Assembly (NCBI GenBank): GCA_900316495.1
Contig: ONDC01000011.1
Span: forward strand, 1 to 49,798
Direction: 5' to 3'
Length of the DNA stretch: 49,798 nucleotides
Source: an uncultured Eubacteriales bacterium
Lineage (GTDB): Bacteria; Bacillota; Clostridia; Oscillospirales; Acutalibacteraceae
The notes below the pieces were generated by a model. That model was not told the DNA's origin. It saw only the letters and a program-made list of their open reading frames with translations, and did not search any database. The position numbers and the translations under genes are program-made. Below are positions 34,758 to 43,400 of this stretch, piece by piece. Numbering within the stretch: position 1 is the first letter of the stretch; the number at the start of each line of letters is the position of its first letter.

Positions 34758-34799
34758 GTTGGTTTCTTCCTTTCAGTTTTTTTGCTTTTTTCTTGCGGA

Positions 34800-35558
34800 T
34801 TATTTTGAAAAATACGCGGCGTAAAGCTCCCTGCTGAGACCGAACAGCTCACAGATCACCTCCGGGCGGAAAATCTCCTCCGGTCTGCCGCTCCTGAAGA
34901 TTTCCCCCTCCCTGACGCACATCACGTAATCCGAGATTTTTTCCGCCATGTCCAGCTCGTGCATGGACATGAGAACGGCGGGCTTTTTCTCCCGCGTGAG
35001 CCGCCTGAGAATCTCTAAAAAGGCGATTTTGTGGTAGACGTCAAGAAAGGAGGTCGGCTCGTCAAGGATGAGGACGCGCGGCTCCTGACAGATCGCCCGC
35101 GCCAGCATGACGCGCTGCCGCTGTCCGTCGCTTACCTCCGTGAAGTCGCGGTCGGCAAAGTCGCGCATCTCCACCAGCCCGACGGCTTCCTCGACGGCGC
35201 GCCGGTCGGTCTCCGACAGCAGCCCGAAGCGTCCGGTGTAGGGATAGCGCCCTGTTTCCACCACCTCGCGGCAGGTCATGCGGTCGGGACGCAGGCGGTC
35301 GGTGAGCAGCACCGCCATTTTCCGCGCCCTCTCGTTCGGCGTGAGAGCGGAATCGTTTCTGCCCTCGATCATCACCGTTCCGGCGTGCGCTCTGAGATGT
35401 CCGCAGATCGTCCTGAGTATCGTGGACTTCCCCGAACCGTTCGGTCCGATGAGCGTCATGATCTCCCCCTCGCGGAGACGGAAGCAGATGTCTTCAATCA
35501 GCGGCGTGTCATAGCCGACGGAAAGGCGCTGCGCGGAGAGAAGTGAATTATCGTTCAG
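34800..35558 (-). CDS. FecE/BtuD-type ABC importer ATPase, apparent CTG start
   Basis: An ABC ATPase of the iron-siderophore/heme/cobalamin importer class. The frame's first ATG (35459) falls just before Walker A and would remove the first strand and the A-loop. Upstream in frame I read LLSAQRLSVGYDTPLIEDI, which belongs to the domain. There is no ATG, GTG or TTG there. CTG (35558-35556) overlaps the permease stop as CTGA and follows AGGAGG by 8 bases; it gives 252 residues, the normal length. ATT three bases earlier is the alternative. Motifs: GPNGSGKST (38-46), VSDGQRQRVMLARA signature, LILDEPTSFLD, SMHELDMA. Works with the permease and binding protein upstream. Confidence 0.88.
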   Translation of the reverse strand: MNDNSLLSAQRLSVGYDTPLIEDICFRLREGEIMTLIGPNGSGKSTILRTICGHLRAHAGTVMIEGRNDSALTPNERARKMAVLLTDRLRPDRMTCREVVETGRYPYTGRFGLLSETDRRAVEEAVGLVEMRDFADRDFTEVSDGQRQRVMLARAICQEPRVLILDEPTSFLDVYHKIAFLEILRRLTREKKPAVLMSMHELDMAEKISDYVMCVREGEIFRSGRPEEIFRPEVICELFGLSRELYAAYFSK

Positions 35559-36613
35559 AATTCACCCCTCCTTCCGCGTATCAGCACGGCAATCACCACC
35601 GGCGCGCCGAAGATCGCCGTGACGGTGCTGATACTCATTTCGGTGGGGGCGAATGCCGTCCGCGCCGCCATATCGCACAGCATGCAGAAAATGCTGCCGC
35701 CGAGGAAGCAGGCGGGAATCATGACGATGGGGCGGGACGTGCGGAAGATCACCCGGATGATGTGCGGCACGGCAATGCCCACAAAGGACACCGGCCCCGC
35801 GAATGCCGTGACGCACGCCGCCAGCAGTCCCGACAGCAGGATCAGCCACAGCCGCAGCCTTCTGACATTCACGCCCATGCTCTTGGCGTAGCCCTCGCCG
35901 AGGCGATAGGCGCTGATCGGCTTGGAGAGCAGGAAGGTGCAGATAACCGCCGGCGTCACCACCAGCGCCATCACAAGCACGTTGTCCCCCGTCGTGCCGG
36001 AAAAGGTTCCCATCGACCAGTTGTGGAGGTTGACAATGTCGGAATTGTCCGCGAAGGTCACGGCAAAATCGGTGACAGCCGAGCAGATATAGCCGATCAT
36101 CACCCCGCAGACGACGAGCAGCGACATCCGTCTGATCCGGCGCGAGATGGCAAGCACGATCCCCAGCGTCGTCATGGAGCCGGCAAACGCCGCCAAAATC
36201 ATCACCGCCGAGCTGACGGCATGGCGCTGACCGATCACGAAGATCATAACGAGCGCGACGATCAGCTTTGCCCCCGACGACACGCCCAGCACGAAGGGTC
36301 CGGCGATGGGATTGTGGAAGAAGGTCTGCAGCAGATAGCCCGACAGCGCCAGCGCCCCTCCTAAGAGCAGCGCCGCCAGCGCGCGGGGAATGCGTATGCG
36401 GAGAAGGATATTGCGGTAGACCTCGTTGCTCCTGTCGGAGAGGAACAGAATGCGCAGCGCCCTGCCGAAGGGTATTTCCGCGCTGCCTGTAAAGACATTG
36501 GCGGTAAGCACGGCAAGAAGCAGAACCCCCAGCAGGGCGAAGGCAAGAAGGATGCGCGCTCCGCCCTCCGGAAGTCGTCTGCAGGCGGATGCCCTGAGCT
36601 GAGAGAGGGTCAA
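35555..36613 (-). CDS. FecCD/BtuC-family ABC importer permease
   Basis: A 352-residue FecCD-type permease with about ten hydrophobic segments. Family motifs: RIPRALAALLLGGALALSG, FHNPIAGPFVLGVSSGA, GPVSFVGIAVPHIIR and the C-terminal TVTAIFGAPVV. The start is TTG at 36613, which overlaps the binding-protein stop as TTGA and has GGGAGG nine bases upstream; a longer open frame from 36754 is rejected because it overlaps the upstream gene. With only one permease gene, a homodimer is expected. Such importers carry Fe-siderophores, heme or cobalamin; the B12 riboswitch makes a corrinoid or cobalt-related ligand likely. Confidence 0.92.
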   Translation of the reverse strand: MTLSQLRASACRRLPEGGARILLAFALLGVLLLAVLTANVFTGSAEIPFGRALRILFLSDRSNEVYRNILLRIRIPRALAALLLGGALALSGYLLQTFFHNPIAGPFVLGVSSGAKLIVALVMIFVIGQRHAVSSAVMILAAFAGSMTTLGIVLAISRRIRRMSLLVVCGVMIGYICSAVTDFAVTFADNSDIVNLHNWSMGTFSGTTGDNVLVMALVVTPAVICTFLLSKPISAYRLGEGYAKSMGVNVRRLRLWLILLSGLLAACVTAFAGPVSFVGIAVPHIIRVIFRTSRPIVMIPACFLGGSIFCMLCDMAARTAFAPTEMSISTVTAIFGAPVVIAVLIRGRRGEF

Positions 36614-37785
36614 GCCTGACCGCCTCCCTTCTTCAGGCGGGTGAGGTACTTCGGCGGGTTTTCCTTGTATTCTCCGCTGAAAACCACGTGAAAATCGGAG
36701 ATGATTTCCCCCGTTTTCATGGTCTCCTGAAAGAGGTTCTGTCCGGTACACCACACGTCGCCCTTCTTCACCGCCTTGAAGTCGGCAAGGAAGCGGTTTT
36801 TGGCGATCAGGTCGTCAAGGCTTTCCACGTCCCTGCCGATGTTGTTGTTGTAGAGGATAATGTCCGCGTCCTTGGCGGTGGCGTAGAACTGCTCCATCTC
36901 CATCTGGACGGTGGAGGTGCCGCCGCTGTCGCCGTCTGTCTGCTTGAAGATATTCTCCCCCCCGGCAAGGGTGATCATCCGGTTGACATAGTCGCCGGAT
37001 CTTCTGGTGACTGCCTGTCCCGAGCTGCTGATGTAGAAGAACGCCACGGTCCTGCCCGTTGCGGACTTTTCGCCGACCTCCCGGAGGAATGCCGCCTGCT
37101 TTTCAAAAAGCGCCTGCGCCGACTCCCGGCAGTCGGTCATCTCGCCGTAGACCTTGATCCACTCGCAGCGCCCGAGAGGGTGCGCTTCGTAGCTCGAATG
37201 ATCCACAAACACGGTGATGCCCAACTCCGTGAGCTTTTCCCTGACCTCCGGATTATGCCCGATCATCGTGGACTGCACCGACAGTCGGCAGCCCTCCGAG
37301 ATCAGAAGCTCGTAGTCCGGCTCTCGGTATTTTCCCGCGTAGAGCATGTCTCCCCTTTCCATCGCCTCGCGCGCGTAGGGGATGTACCAGTCCTCCGGCT
37401 TTGTGCCTGAAAAGCGGATTCTGTCGCCGCAGTCGAGCGCGTCAAACAGCGACATGGCGGCGGTCGCCGCAAGATAAATGTTGTCGGCGGGCTTGTGAAT
37501 GATCCTGTATGATTCGTCCAGCCCCTCGGGGACGCTCCCGTTTTCGGGAATCAGCAGGTATTTCTCCCCATCCGCAACCTGAATCAGCGAATAGCCGCCC
37601 TCGTAGCGGTCAATGGCAAACTGGTCGGCGTATTGCAGCGGAACGCGCTCGGTGAAGGTCAGCCCTTTGACGGCGACAGGCTCTCCGGAAATGCCGCTCT
37701 GTTCCTCCCCGCAGGAGACGGGGAGAAGCATCGACAGCAGGACAAGAAGGCATGTCGTCAAGCTGGCGCAACGGCGGGCGGTCAT
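36610..37785 (-). CDS. ABC importer substrate-binding lipoprotein (PBP type III-like)
   Basis: A 391-residue binding protein. The N-terminal lipoprotein signal ends in LPVSC (C25); Pro at -3 is unusual. The mature protein has the two-lobe layout of FecB/BtuF proteins: an N-terminal lobe to about residue 205 (AATAAMSLFDALDCGDRIRFSG, then YELLISEGCRL), a linking helix (ESAQALFEKQAAFLREVGEK) and a C-terminal lobe (AFFYISSSG, MITLAGGENIF, ADIILYNNN, VKKGDVWCTG). Overlaps the NEAT-like gene upstream by 4 bases (ATGA). The ligand cannot be told from sequence. Confidence 0.9.
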   Translation of the reverse strand: MTARRCASLTTCLLVLLSMLLPVSCGEEQSGISGEPVAVKGLTFTERVPLQYADQFAIDRYEGGYSLIQVADGEKYLLIPENGSVPEGLDESYRIIHKPADNIYLAATAAMSLFDALDCGDRIRFSGTKPEDWYIPYAREAMERGDMLYAGKYREPDYELLISEGCRLSVQSTMIGHNPEVREKLTELGITVFVDHSSYEAHPLGRCEWIKVYGEMTDCRESAQALFEKQAAFLREVGEKSATGRTVAFFYISSSGQAVTRRSGDYVNRMITLAGGENIFKQTDGDSGGTSTVQMEMEQFYATAKDADIILYNNNIGRDVESLDDLIAKNRFLADFKAVKKGDVWCTGQNLFQETMKTGEIISDFHVVFSGEYKENPPKYLTRLKKGGGQA

Positions 37786-38201
37786 CGGCTCCCCCTCCTT
37801 CTGAGAAGGGCTGCTCCTCCGGCGATCAGGGCAGCCGCTCCGATCAGCGAAAACAGCAGCGTATAGGACACGCCTCCGACGGGCTTTGCCGTGGAGGAAT
37901 CAAAGCGGAGCGTGTAGTCGATCATGTGCGGACGGCTCATGGCGACCGTCTCCGCCTTCACGGGAATGTCGCTGTCCAGCGCGTCCACCTCGATCAGGAA
38001 GGCGGAATTGCCCTCGGTGTTGACCGGCGTATACTCCCTCTCTCCCACCTTCATGTAATCGTAATGGGAGCTGCTCCACTCGATCCTCGCCGTCATGCCG
38101 CCGTCCTTCACCGTCAGATTGGTCGGGGACTTCACATATGCCCTTCCGCTGCCGCCTGTCAGCGTGACTTCAATCGTGTATTCTCCGTCTGCCAATGCCA
38201 T
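37782..38201 (-). CDS. NEAT-like domain protein with C-terminal anchor and no signal peptide
   Basis: A 139-residue protein, first gene of the riboswitch operon. A single beta-rich domain (about 4-102) reads DGEYTIEVTLTGGSGRA, VKDGGMTARIEWSSSHYDYM, YTPVNTEGNSAFLIEV, AMSRPHMIDYTLRF. I recognise this as the NEAT/iron-transport-associated type seen near heme and metal importers in Clostridia. A transmembrane helix (about 112-132) ends in RRRGSR. GAGGTG lies 5 bases before ATG, and a TGA lies four codons upstream in frame, so no signal peptide can be added. How the domain reaches the outside is unclear. Confidence 0.75.
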   Translation of the reverse strand: MALADGEYTIEVTLTGGSGRAYVKSPTNLTVKDGGMTARIEWSSSHYDYMKVGEREYTPVNTEGNSAFLIEVDALDSDIPVKAETVAMSRPHMIDYTLRFDSSTAKPVGGVSYTLLFSLIGAAALIAGGAALLRRRGSR

Positions 38202-38212
38202 ACAATCACCTC

Positions 38213-38250
38213 AAAAAAAACAGTGCCCCGACCGGAACGGAAGGAGCACA
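38213..38250 (-). terminator. Riboswitch-controlled intrinsic terminator
   Basis: On the minus strand a GC-rich hairpin (about 38249-38223; GTGCTCC pairing with GGGGCAC, including one G-T pair) is followed by eight T (38220-38213). The T run directly abuts the GAGGTG SD of the first gene. It is the expected expression platform of the cobalamin riboswitch: ligand binding should favour this stop. Confidence 0.85.
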
Positions 38251-38362
38251 CGAAAAATGATAAAGACACACAAATGACGCATACGGTATTTTGTCCTGAA
38301 AAGGCAAAGAACCGCACACGCTGCTGCGTACCGTCAGTTACTCGTGACTCCGCTTTCACGAG

Positions 38363-38558
38363 CAGCAGGCAGGTCTCCTGGCTGTAGATCAACGCCGCCG
38401 GCCGCCTTCCCGGATTCCGGAAAATCCAGTGACACATAGCCGGCAGCTCCCCGCTCACAGTGACGAGTTCGCACAGGATTCTCACCTGTTTCCCTTTTCA
38501 CCCGCTTCATTCCAAGGGAGAAAGCCTACTGCGTGCGAAATGAAGCGGACACCTGCTG
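38363..38558 (-). promoter_or_regulatory. Cobalamin riboswitch
   Basis: Read on the minus strand. P1 pairs CAGCAGG (38558-38552) with CCTGCTG (38369-38363). The B12 box AGCCAGGAGACCTGCC lies at 38383-38368 and matches the consensus closely. Further conserved pieces are GGGAAACAGGTGAGAATCC, GTCACTGG and CCGGGAAGG. A short hairpin CTCGTGA/TCACGAG (38362-38341) follows the aptamer. With the promoter at 38604-38576 and the terminator at 38250-38213 it controls the whole operon down to 18573. Between 38341 and 38250 I see only linker. Confidence 0.95.
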
Positions 38559-38575
38559 TCGTTTGGTTTTATTTC

Positions 38576-38604
38576 ATGATACCACGCGGAAATAGCTTTG
38601 TCAA
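38576..38604 (-). promoter_or_regulatory. Promoter of the cobalamin operon
   Basis: Minus strand TTGACA (38604-38599), a 17-base spacer and TATCAT (38581-38576). Transcription should start near 38569, about ten bases before the riboswitch P1 stem, giving a leader of about 370 bases. No other promoter of this quality was noticed inside the operon. Confidence 0.88.
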
Positions 38605-38613
38605 TACAATTCG

Positions 38614-38658
38614 CAAAAACAAAAATTCCGCGGCGCCCTCTTCGGAAGACCTCCGCGG
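38614..38658 (-). terminator. Intrinsic terminator of the pyruvyl transferase gene
   Basis: Minus strand hairpin with outer stem CCGCGG (38658-38653) and CCGCGG (38633-38628), an inner TCTTC/GAAGA stem, then AATTTTTGTTTTTG. It starts 11 bases after the stop at 38669 and ends ten bases before the -35 of the cobalamin promoter, insulating the two units. Confidence 0.85.
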
Positions 38659-38668
38659 GATATGGTTG

Positions 38669-40033
38669 TCATTTGCTCTGCATAATCTTTCTCTTGATGG
38701 AACGCAGCTTCTTGTAGACACGGACAATCAACAGTCGGTTCAGCTTCTCACTTTCCCTCTTCAGACGTTTGATTTCCCTGTCCTTTTTCTCGCAGTCCTT
38801 TTTGAGCTGACGGAATTCCCTGTCCTGCTTCTTCATCTCAACAAAACGGGAAAGATAGTGCTTCTCGCCCTTCTGCACCTTCAGCACTAACTCGTCCAGA
38901 TCCTCCTGCAGCGAAACGGGATCGTTCATCAGCTCGGTCTTGACGCGCCCACAGTCGAATTTTTCAATCTGCTCTGTGTCAACGCCGAGGAACCTCCCCA
39001 TCAGGTCAAGCAGGAAGTCGTACAGACTCATCATGTACGCCTCGTCCGGCTCATACCCAAGATCGTTGTCTATCTCCGCCAGCCGTTTGATCGCGGCTTC
39101 GGCGCTCCAATCGTCAAATGAAACGGCTCTGTCGGGATAGCCTATATTCTGATAGAAGAACGGAATTTTATCGTTCCACACCAAATTGACCGAGGGCACG
39201 CTCAACGCGTAGGAAATGATGGAGGAATGCATCCGTATCGCGGCGACGGAGGTGAAGCCGTAGACCGTCTCCACTAATTTCCTTGTCGACTGCGGAATGA
39301 TGATCCGCTCCGGCGGGATCTCATATTCCTTTGCGAAGTAGAGAAGCGAATTGTTGTCAAGGAAGCTGCCGTTGGTATAGAAGGCGTAATCGACGCCGCG
39401 CTCCTCCAGAAGCGTCCTCATGTCGTTCATATACTTCATCTCGTCGCCAAGCTTCCACGGCTTGCCGTTGTCCGCGAAGAGACCGCCGCGCACGGCGTTG
39501 ATGCCCACGACGCTCTTTCCCTCGGGACGTCTGCGCTTTTTCAGATGGGAGTAATAGATGTACGCTGACCACACGGCAGGATCGCAGACCTCCACAATCT
39601 CATAGGGACAGCCCTCGGCATACCGGCGGAAAAGCGCGGGATTCTCCCTGACCGACACCGCGTAGAAGCAGCTGCGCCGGAGCAGCTCGCTAAGAAGATG
39701 CTCGTTCTCCGGCGTTACCCCCATGTTGTTCACGCCCATCGACGACAGCACGACCGGCACGCCGTATTCGTCGGCTATGCGGGTGATCTCCTCCATGTAG
39801 TCGTAATAATGCATATAGTTGATGCCGAACAGTCCGCCGCCCGCAAAGAAAAGCAGGTCGGACGAGCGTATCAACTCCCTGTCGGTTGTTTTCAGCGACA
39901 TCTTCGCAAGCTCGACTTCCGCCAGATCCACGCCTAAATTTTTCAGAGCGGCGCGCAGCAGCTTCTCAAAGCATATCCTGATTAAATTGTCCCCGAAATT
40001 GTCATCCACACATGACACGATCAGTATTTTCAA
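38669..40033 (-). CDS. Polysaccharide pyruvyl transferase family protein
   Basis: A 454-residue protein with the PF04230 layout: SCVDDNFGDNLI near the N-terminus, SSDLLFFAGGGLFGINY (about 77-93), VVLSSMGVNNMG, then a second half with IIIPQSTRKLVETVYGF and AAIRMHSSIISYALSVPSV, the typical RxHxxI segment. The C-terminal 80 residues are a charged, basic coiled coil (KKQDREFRQLKK, then MQSK). The TTG start (40033) has AAGGAAGGT upstream with an 8-base spacer. It probably adds pyruvate or a related group to a cell-surface glycan, but no glycan genes adjoin it. Confidence 0.85.
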   Translation of the reverse strand: MKILIVSCVDDNFGDNLIRICFEKLLRAALKNLGVDLAEVELAKMSLKTTDRELIRSSDLLFFAGGGLFGINYMHYYDYMEEITRIADEYGVPVVLSSMGVNNMGVTPENEHLLSELLRRSCFYAVSVRENPALFRRYAEGCPYEIVEVCDPAVWSAYIYYSHLKKRRRPEGKSVVGINAVRGGLFADNGKPWKLGDEMKYMNDMRTLLEERGVDYAFYTNGSFLDNNSLLYFAKEYEIPPERIIIPQSTRKLVETVYGFTSVAAIRMHSSIISYALSVPSVNLVWNDKIPFFYQNIGYPDRAVSFDDWSAEAAIKRLAEIDNDLGYEPDEAYMMSLYDFLLDLMGRFLGVDTEQIEKFDCGRVKTELMNDPVSLQEDLDELVLKVQKGEKHYLSRFVEMKKQDREFRQLKKDCEKKDREIKRLKRESEKLNRLLIVRVYKKLRSIKRKIMQSK

Positions 40034-40081
40034 GATCAGATACCTTCCTTCTTGAAGGGAATAAAAACCCGTACTTTTTTT

Positions 40082-40110
40082 ATTCTACAATTCTTTTCTC
40101 GATTTGTCAA
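40082..40110 (-). promoter_or_regulatory. Promoter of the pyruvyl transferase gene
   Basis: Minus strand TTGACA (40110-40105), a 17-base spacer and TAGAAT (40087-40082), about 50 bases before the TTG start at 40033. It lies in an AT-rich divergent region. Confidence 0.85.
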
Positions 40111-40234
40111 TTTTTTTATTGTTTTTTCTTGTTTTTTATCCGTATTTTCATTATATATAGCATTTGCTGAGGATACTTGTTCAATTTGCTCAAATAGGCA
40201 AAATGACGGAGAAAAAAATAATTTTTCAATGCTA

Positions 40235-40263
40235 TTGACAAATAAAGTTGTTTGTGATATACT
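40235..40263 (+). promoter_or_regulatory. Promoter of rpoBC, followed by a 230-base leader
   Basis: TTGACA (40235-40240), a 17-base spacer and TATACT (40258-40263). Transcription should start near 40270, leaving an AT-rich leader of about 230 bases (40270-40498) before rpoB. The leader holds a small hairpin (GAAAAC at 40386-40391 with GTTTTC at 40397-40402, extended by CTTC/GAAG). I see no clear terminator and no known riboswitch in it. Confidence 0.85.
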
Positions 40264-40498
40264 TAATAATTAGCTTAAAATGGGGTAAGTGACCGCGGGG
40301 ATTTTTGCCCTAAAATCGCTTTTTTGAGGGTTGAATTGCTTAAAAATCCTTAAATTAGTTGATGTTTAACAAAAATCTGCTTCGCGAAAACCAAAAGTTT
40401 TCATTGTGAAGTTGCACAAACTTTCTCCACAATCAGCTTTCCGATATTTTTTTTCCGGTTTTTTTCCGAAGTATTCTGAATGGAGTGAAGCAAACAAA

Positions 40499-43400
40499 AT
40501 GGTGAATGTCACAAAAGTTCAAAACGGCAGAAATACCCGAATGTCCTTTTCCAAAATCACCGAAGTGCTGGAAATGCCCAATCTCATCGAGGTGCAGAAG
40601 AATTCCTATCATTGGTTCCTTGAGAAGGGACTCCAGGAGATCTTCGACGATTCCTCGGGAATTGTGGATCACACCGGCAACCTTCTGCTCGAATTTATCA
40701 ATTTCCGCATCAATGACGAGCCGAAGTACACAATCGAGGAATGCAAGCTCCGCGACGCCACCTATTCCGCCACCCTCTATGTGACCGCCCGCCTGACCAA
40801 CAGGGAAACCGGCTACATGAGCGAACAGGAGGTCTATATGGGCGAATTCCCGCTCATGACCCCCAGCGGAACCTTTGTCATCAACGGCGCGGAACGCGTG
40901 ATCGTCTCTCAGCTCGTCCGTTCTCCCGGCGTGTATTATAAAATGGAGCACGATAAGTCCGGCAAGGAGCTTTTCTACACCACCGTCATCCCCAACAGGG
41001 GCGCGTGGCTGGAATATGAGAACGACGTCAACGACGTATTCTATGTAAGAATCGACAAGAACCGCAAGCTCCCTATCACCACCTTCATCCGTTCACTCGG
41101 TCTTTCCACCAACGAAGACATCTATGAATACTTCGGTCACGACGAGCGCATCGAGCAGACCATCGCCAAGGAAGCCACCCTCACCAAGGACGGCGTAAGG
41201 AATTCCGACGACGCCTGCATCGAGGTCTTCAAGAAGCTCAGACCCGGCGAGCCTCCGACAGTCGATACCGCACGCAGCTATATCGAGGACATGTTCTTCA
41301 ATGCCCATAAGTACGATATTTCCCGCGTCGGTCGTCACAAGTACAATCAGAAGCTCTGTCTCGGCTATCGTCTGGTGGGTCACAGGGTCACCAAGCCCAT
41401 CGTCAACTTCTTCACCGGCGAGATCGTCGCCGACGCGGGCGAGATGATCAACAAGGCCAAGGCGGAGGAAATCAACGGCTGCGGCGCGAGCGTCGCCTTT
41501 ATCCAGCTTGAAAACGAGAAGGAAATCAAGGTCATCTCCAACGGTATGGTGGACATCAGCGAGTATGTCGGCTTTGACGCGAAGGAAGCGTGCGGGATCG
41601 ACGAGAAGGTCAGCGTCGTGGTGCTCAAGGACATCCTTGACGCCTGCGAGACCGACGAGGAGATCAAAGAGGCGATCCTTGAACGCAGAAACGAGCTGAT
41701 TCCCAAGCACATTACCCGCGACGATATTTTCGCCACCGTCAACTACTTCAACTGCGTCGCCAACGGCGTGGGCACGCTCGACGACATCGATCACCTGGGC
41801 AACAGAAGAATCCGCTCGGTCGGCGAGCTGCTGCAGAACCAGTTCCGCATCGGCTTTGCCCGCCTTGAAAAGGGCGTCAGGGAAAAGATGAGCATTAACG
41901 AGATCGACAAGATGACCCCCACTACTCTCATCAACAGCCGTCCCGTCAACGCCGCCATCAAGGAATTCTTCGGCACCTCTCCCCTCTCGCAGTTCATGGA
42001 TCAGAACAACCCCCTCGCCGAGCTGACCCACAAGAGAAGGCTCTCGGCTCTCGGTCCCGGCGGTCTTTCCAGAGACCGCGCCGGATTCGAGGTGCGTGAC
42101 GTTCACTACAGCCATTACGGACGCATGTGCCCGATCGAAACCCCGGAAGGTCCGAATATCGGTCTGATCTCCTACCTCGCCACCTATGCCCGCATCAATG
42201 AGTACGGCTTTATCGAGGCGCCCTTCCGCAAGGTCGATAAGGAAAAAGGCAGGGTCACCGACGAGGTGCGTTACATGACCGCCGACGTGGAGGACGAATT
42301 CATCGTCGCGCAGGCCAACGAACCGCTCGACGAAAACGGTCACTTCATCAAGCCCAGGGCAACCGCCCGTTTCAGAGGCGAATTCCTCGAAACCGAGGTC
42401 AACCGGATCGATTACATGGACGTTTCGCCCAAAATGCTTGTTTCGGTCGCGACTGCCATGATTCCCTTCCTGGAGAACGACGACGCCAACCGCGCCCTCA
42501 TGGGCTCCAACATGCAGAAGCAGGCGGTTCCGCTCATCCGCTGCGAGGCGCCTATCGTCGGCACCGGCATGGAATACAAGGCGGGCGTTGACTCCGGCAA
42601 CTGCGTGCTTGCCGAGCATTCCGGCACCGTCACCTACGTCAGCGCCGACGAGATCCGCGTCAGGATCGACAACAGCGACAAGACGGATACCTATCACATC
42701 ATCAAGTTCATGCGCTCCAACCAGGGCAACTGCTTCAACCAGGTTCCCATCGTCAGCTACGGCGAGCATGTCAATAAGGGCGACGTCATCGCGGACGGTC
42801 CCTCCACCCAGAACGGCGAAATCTCGCTGGGCAAAAACGTGCTGATCGGCTTCATGACCTGGGAGGGCTACAACTACGAGGACGCTGTCCTTCTCAATGA
42901 AAAAATCGTCCGCGACGATATGTTTACCTCCATTCACATCGCGGAATTTGAAACCGAGGCGAGAGACACCAAGCTCGGCCCCGAAAGCATTACCTCCGAT
43001 ATTCCCAACGTCAGCGACGACGCGCTCAAGAACCTCGGCGAGGACGGTATCGTCCATATCGGCGCGGAGGTTCACGCGGGCGACATCCTCGTCGGCAAGG
43101 TGACCCCCAAGGGCGAAACCGAGCTGACCGCCGAGGAGAGACTGCTCCGCGCCATCTTCGGCGAAAAGGCGCGCGAGGTGCGCGACACCTCCCTTAAGGT
43201 GCCTCACGGCGAAAGCGGCATTGTCGTGGACGTGCAGGTGTTCACCAAGGAAAACTGCGACGAGCTTTCCCCCGGCGTCAACAAGGTCGTCAGGGTCTAT
43301 CTCGCGCAGAAGAGAAAGATCAGCGTCGGCGACAAGATGGCGGGTCGCCACGGTAACAAGGGCGTTGTCTCCCGCATTCTTCCGGTCGAGGATATGCCCT

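Noticed and set aside
36614-36754. Longer permease start at 36754
   Set aside because: It would overlap the binding-protein gene by 145 bases; TTG 36613 has an SD and a TTGA junction.
40270-40420. Riboswitch or attenuator in the rpoB leader
   Set aside because: Only one small hairpin is visible, with no T tract, and nothing matches a riboswitch class I know.
40406-40498. N-terminal extension of rpoB from GTG 40406
   Set aside because: The extra residues do not look like RpoB, GTG 40406 has no SD, and ATG 40499 has one.
41093-43351. Long minus-strand open frame (752 codons) inside rpoB
   Set aside because: It lies opposite the clear rpoB coding sequence and has no recognisable domain; long antisense frames are common in GC-rich genes with this codon use. 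The same holds for minus-strand frames in rpoC and the plus-strand frame at 10059-11879 in the helicase gene.
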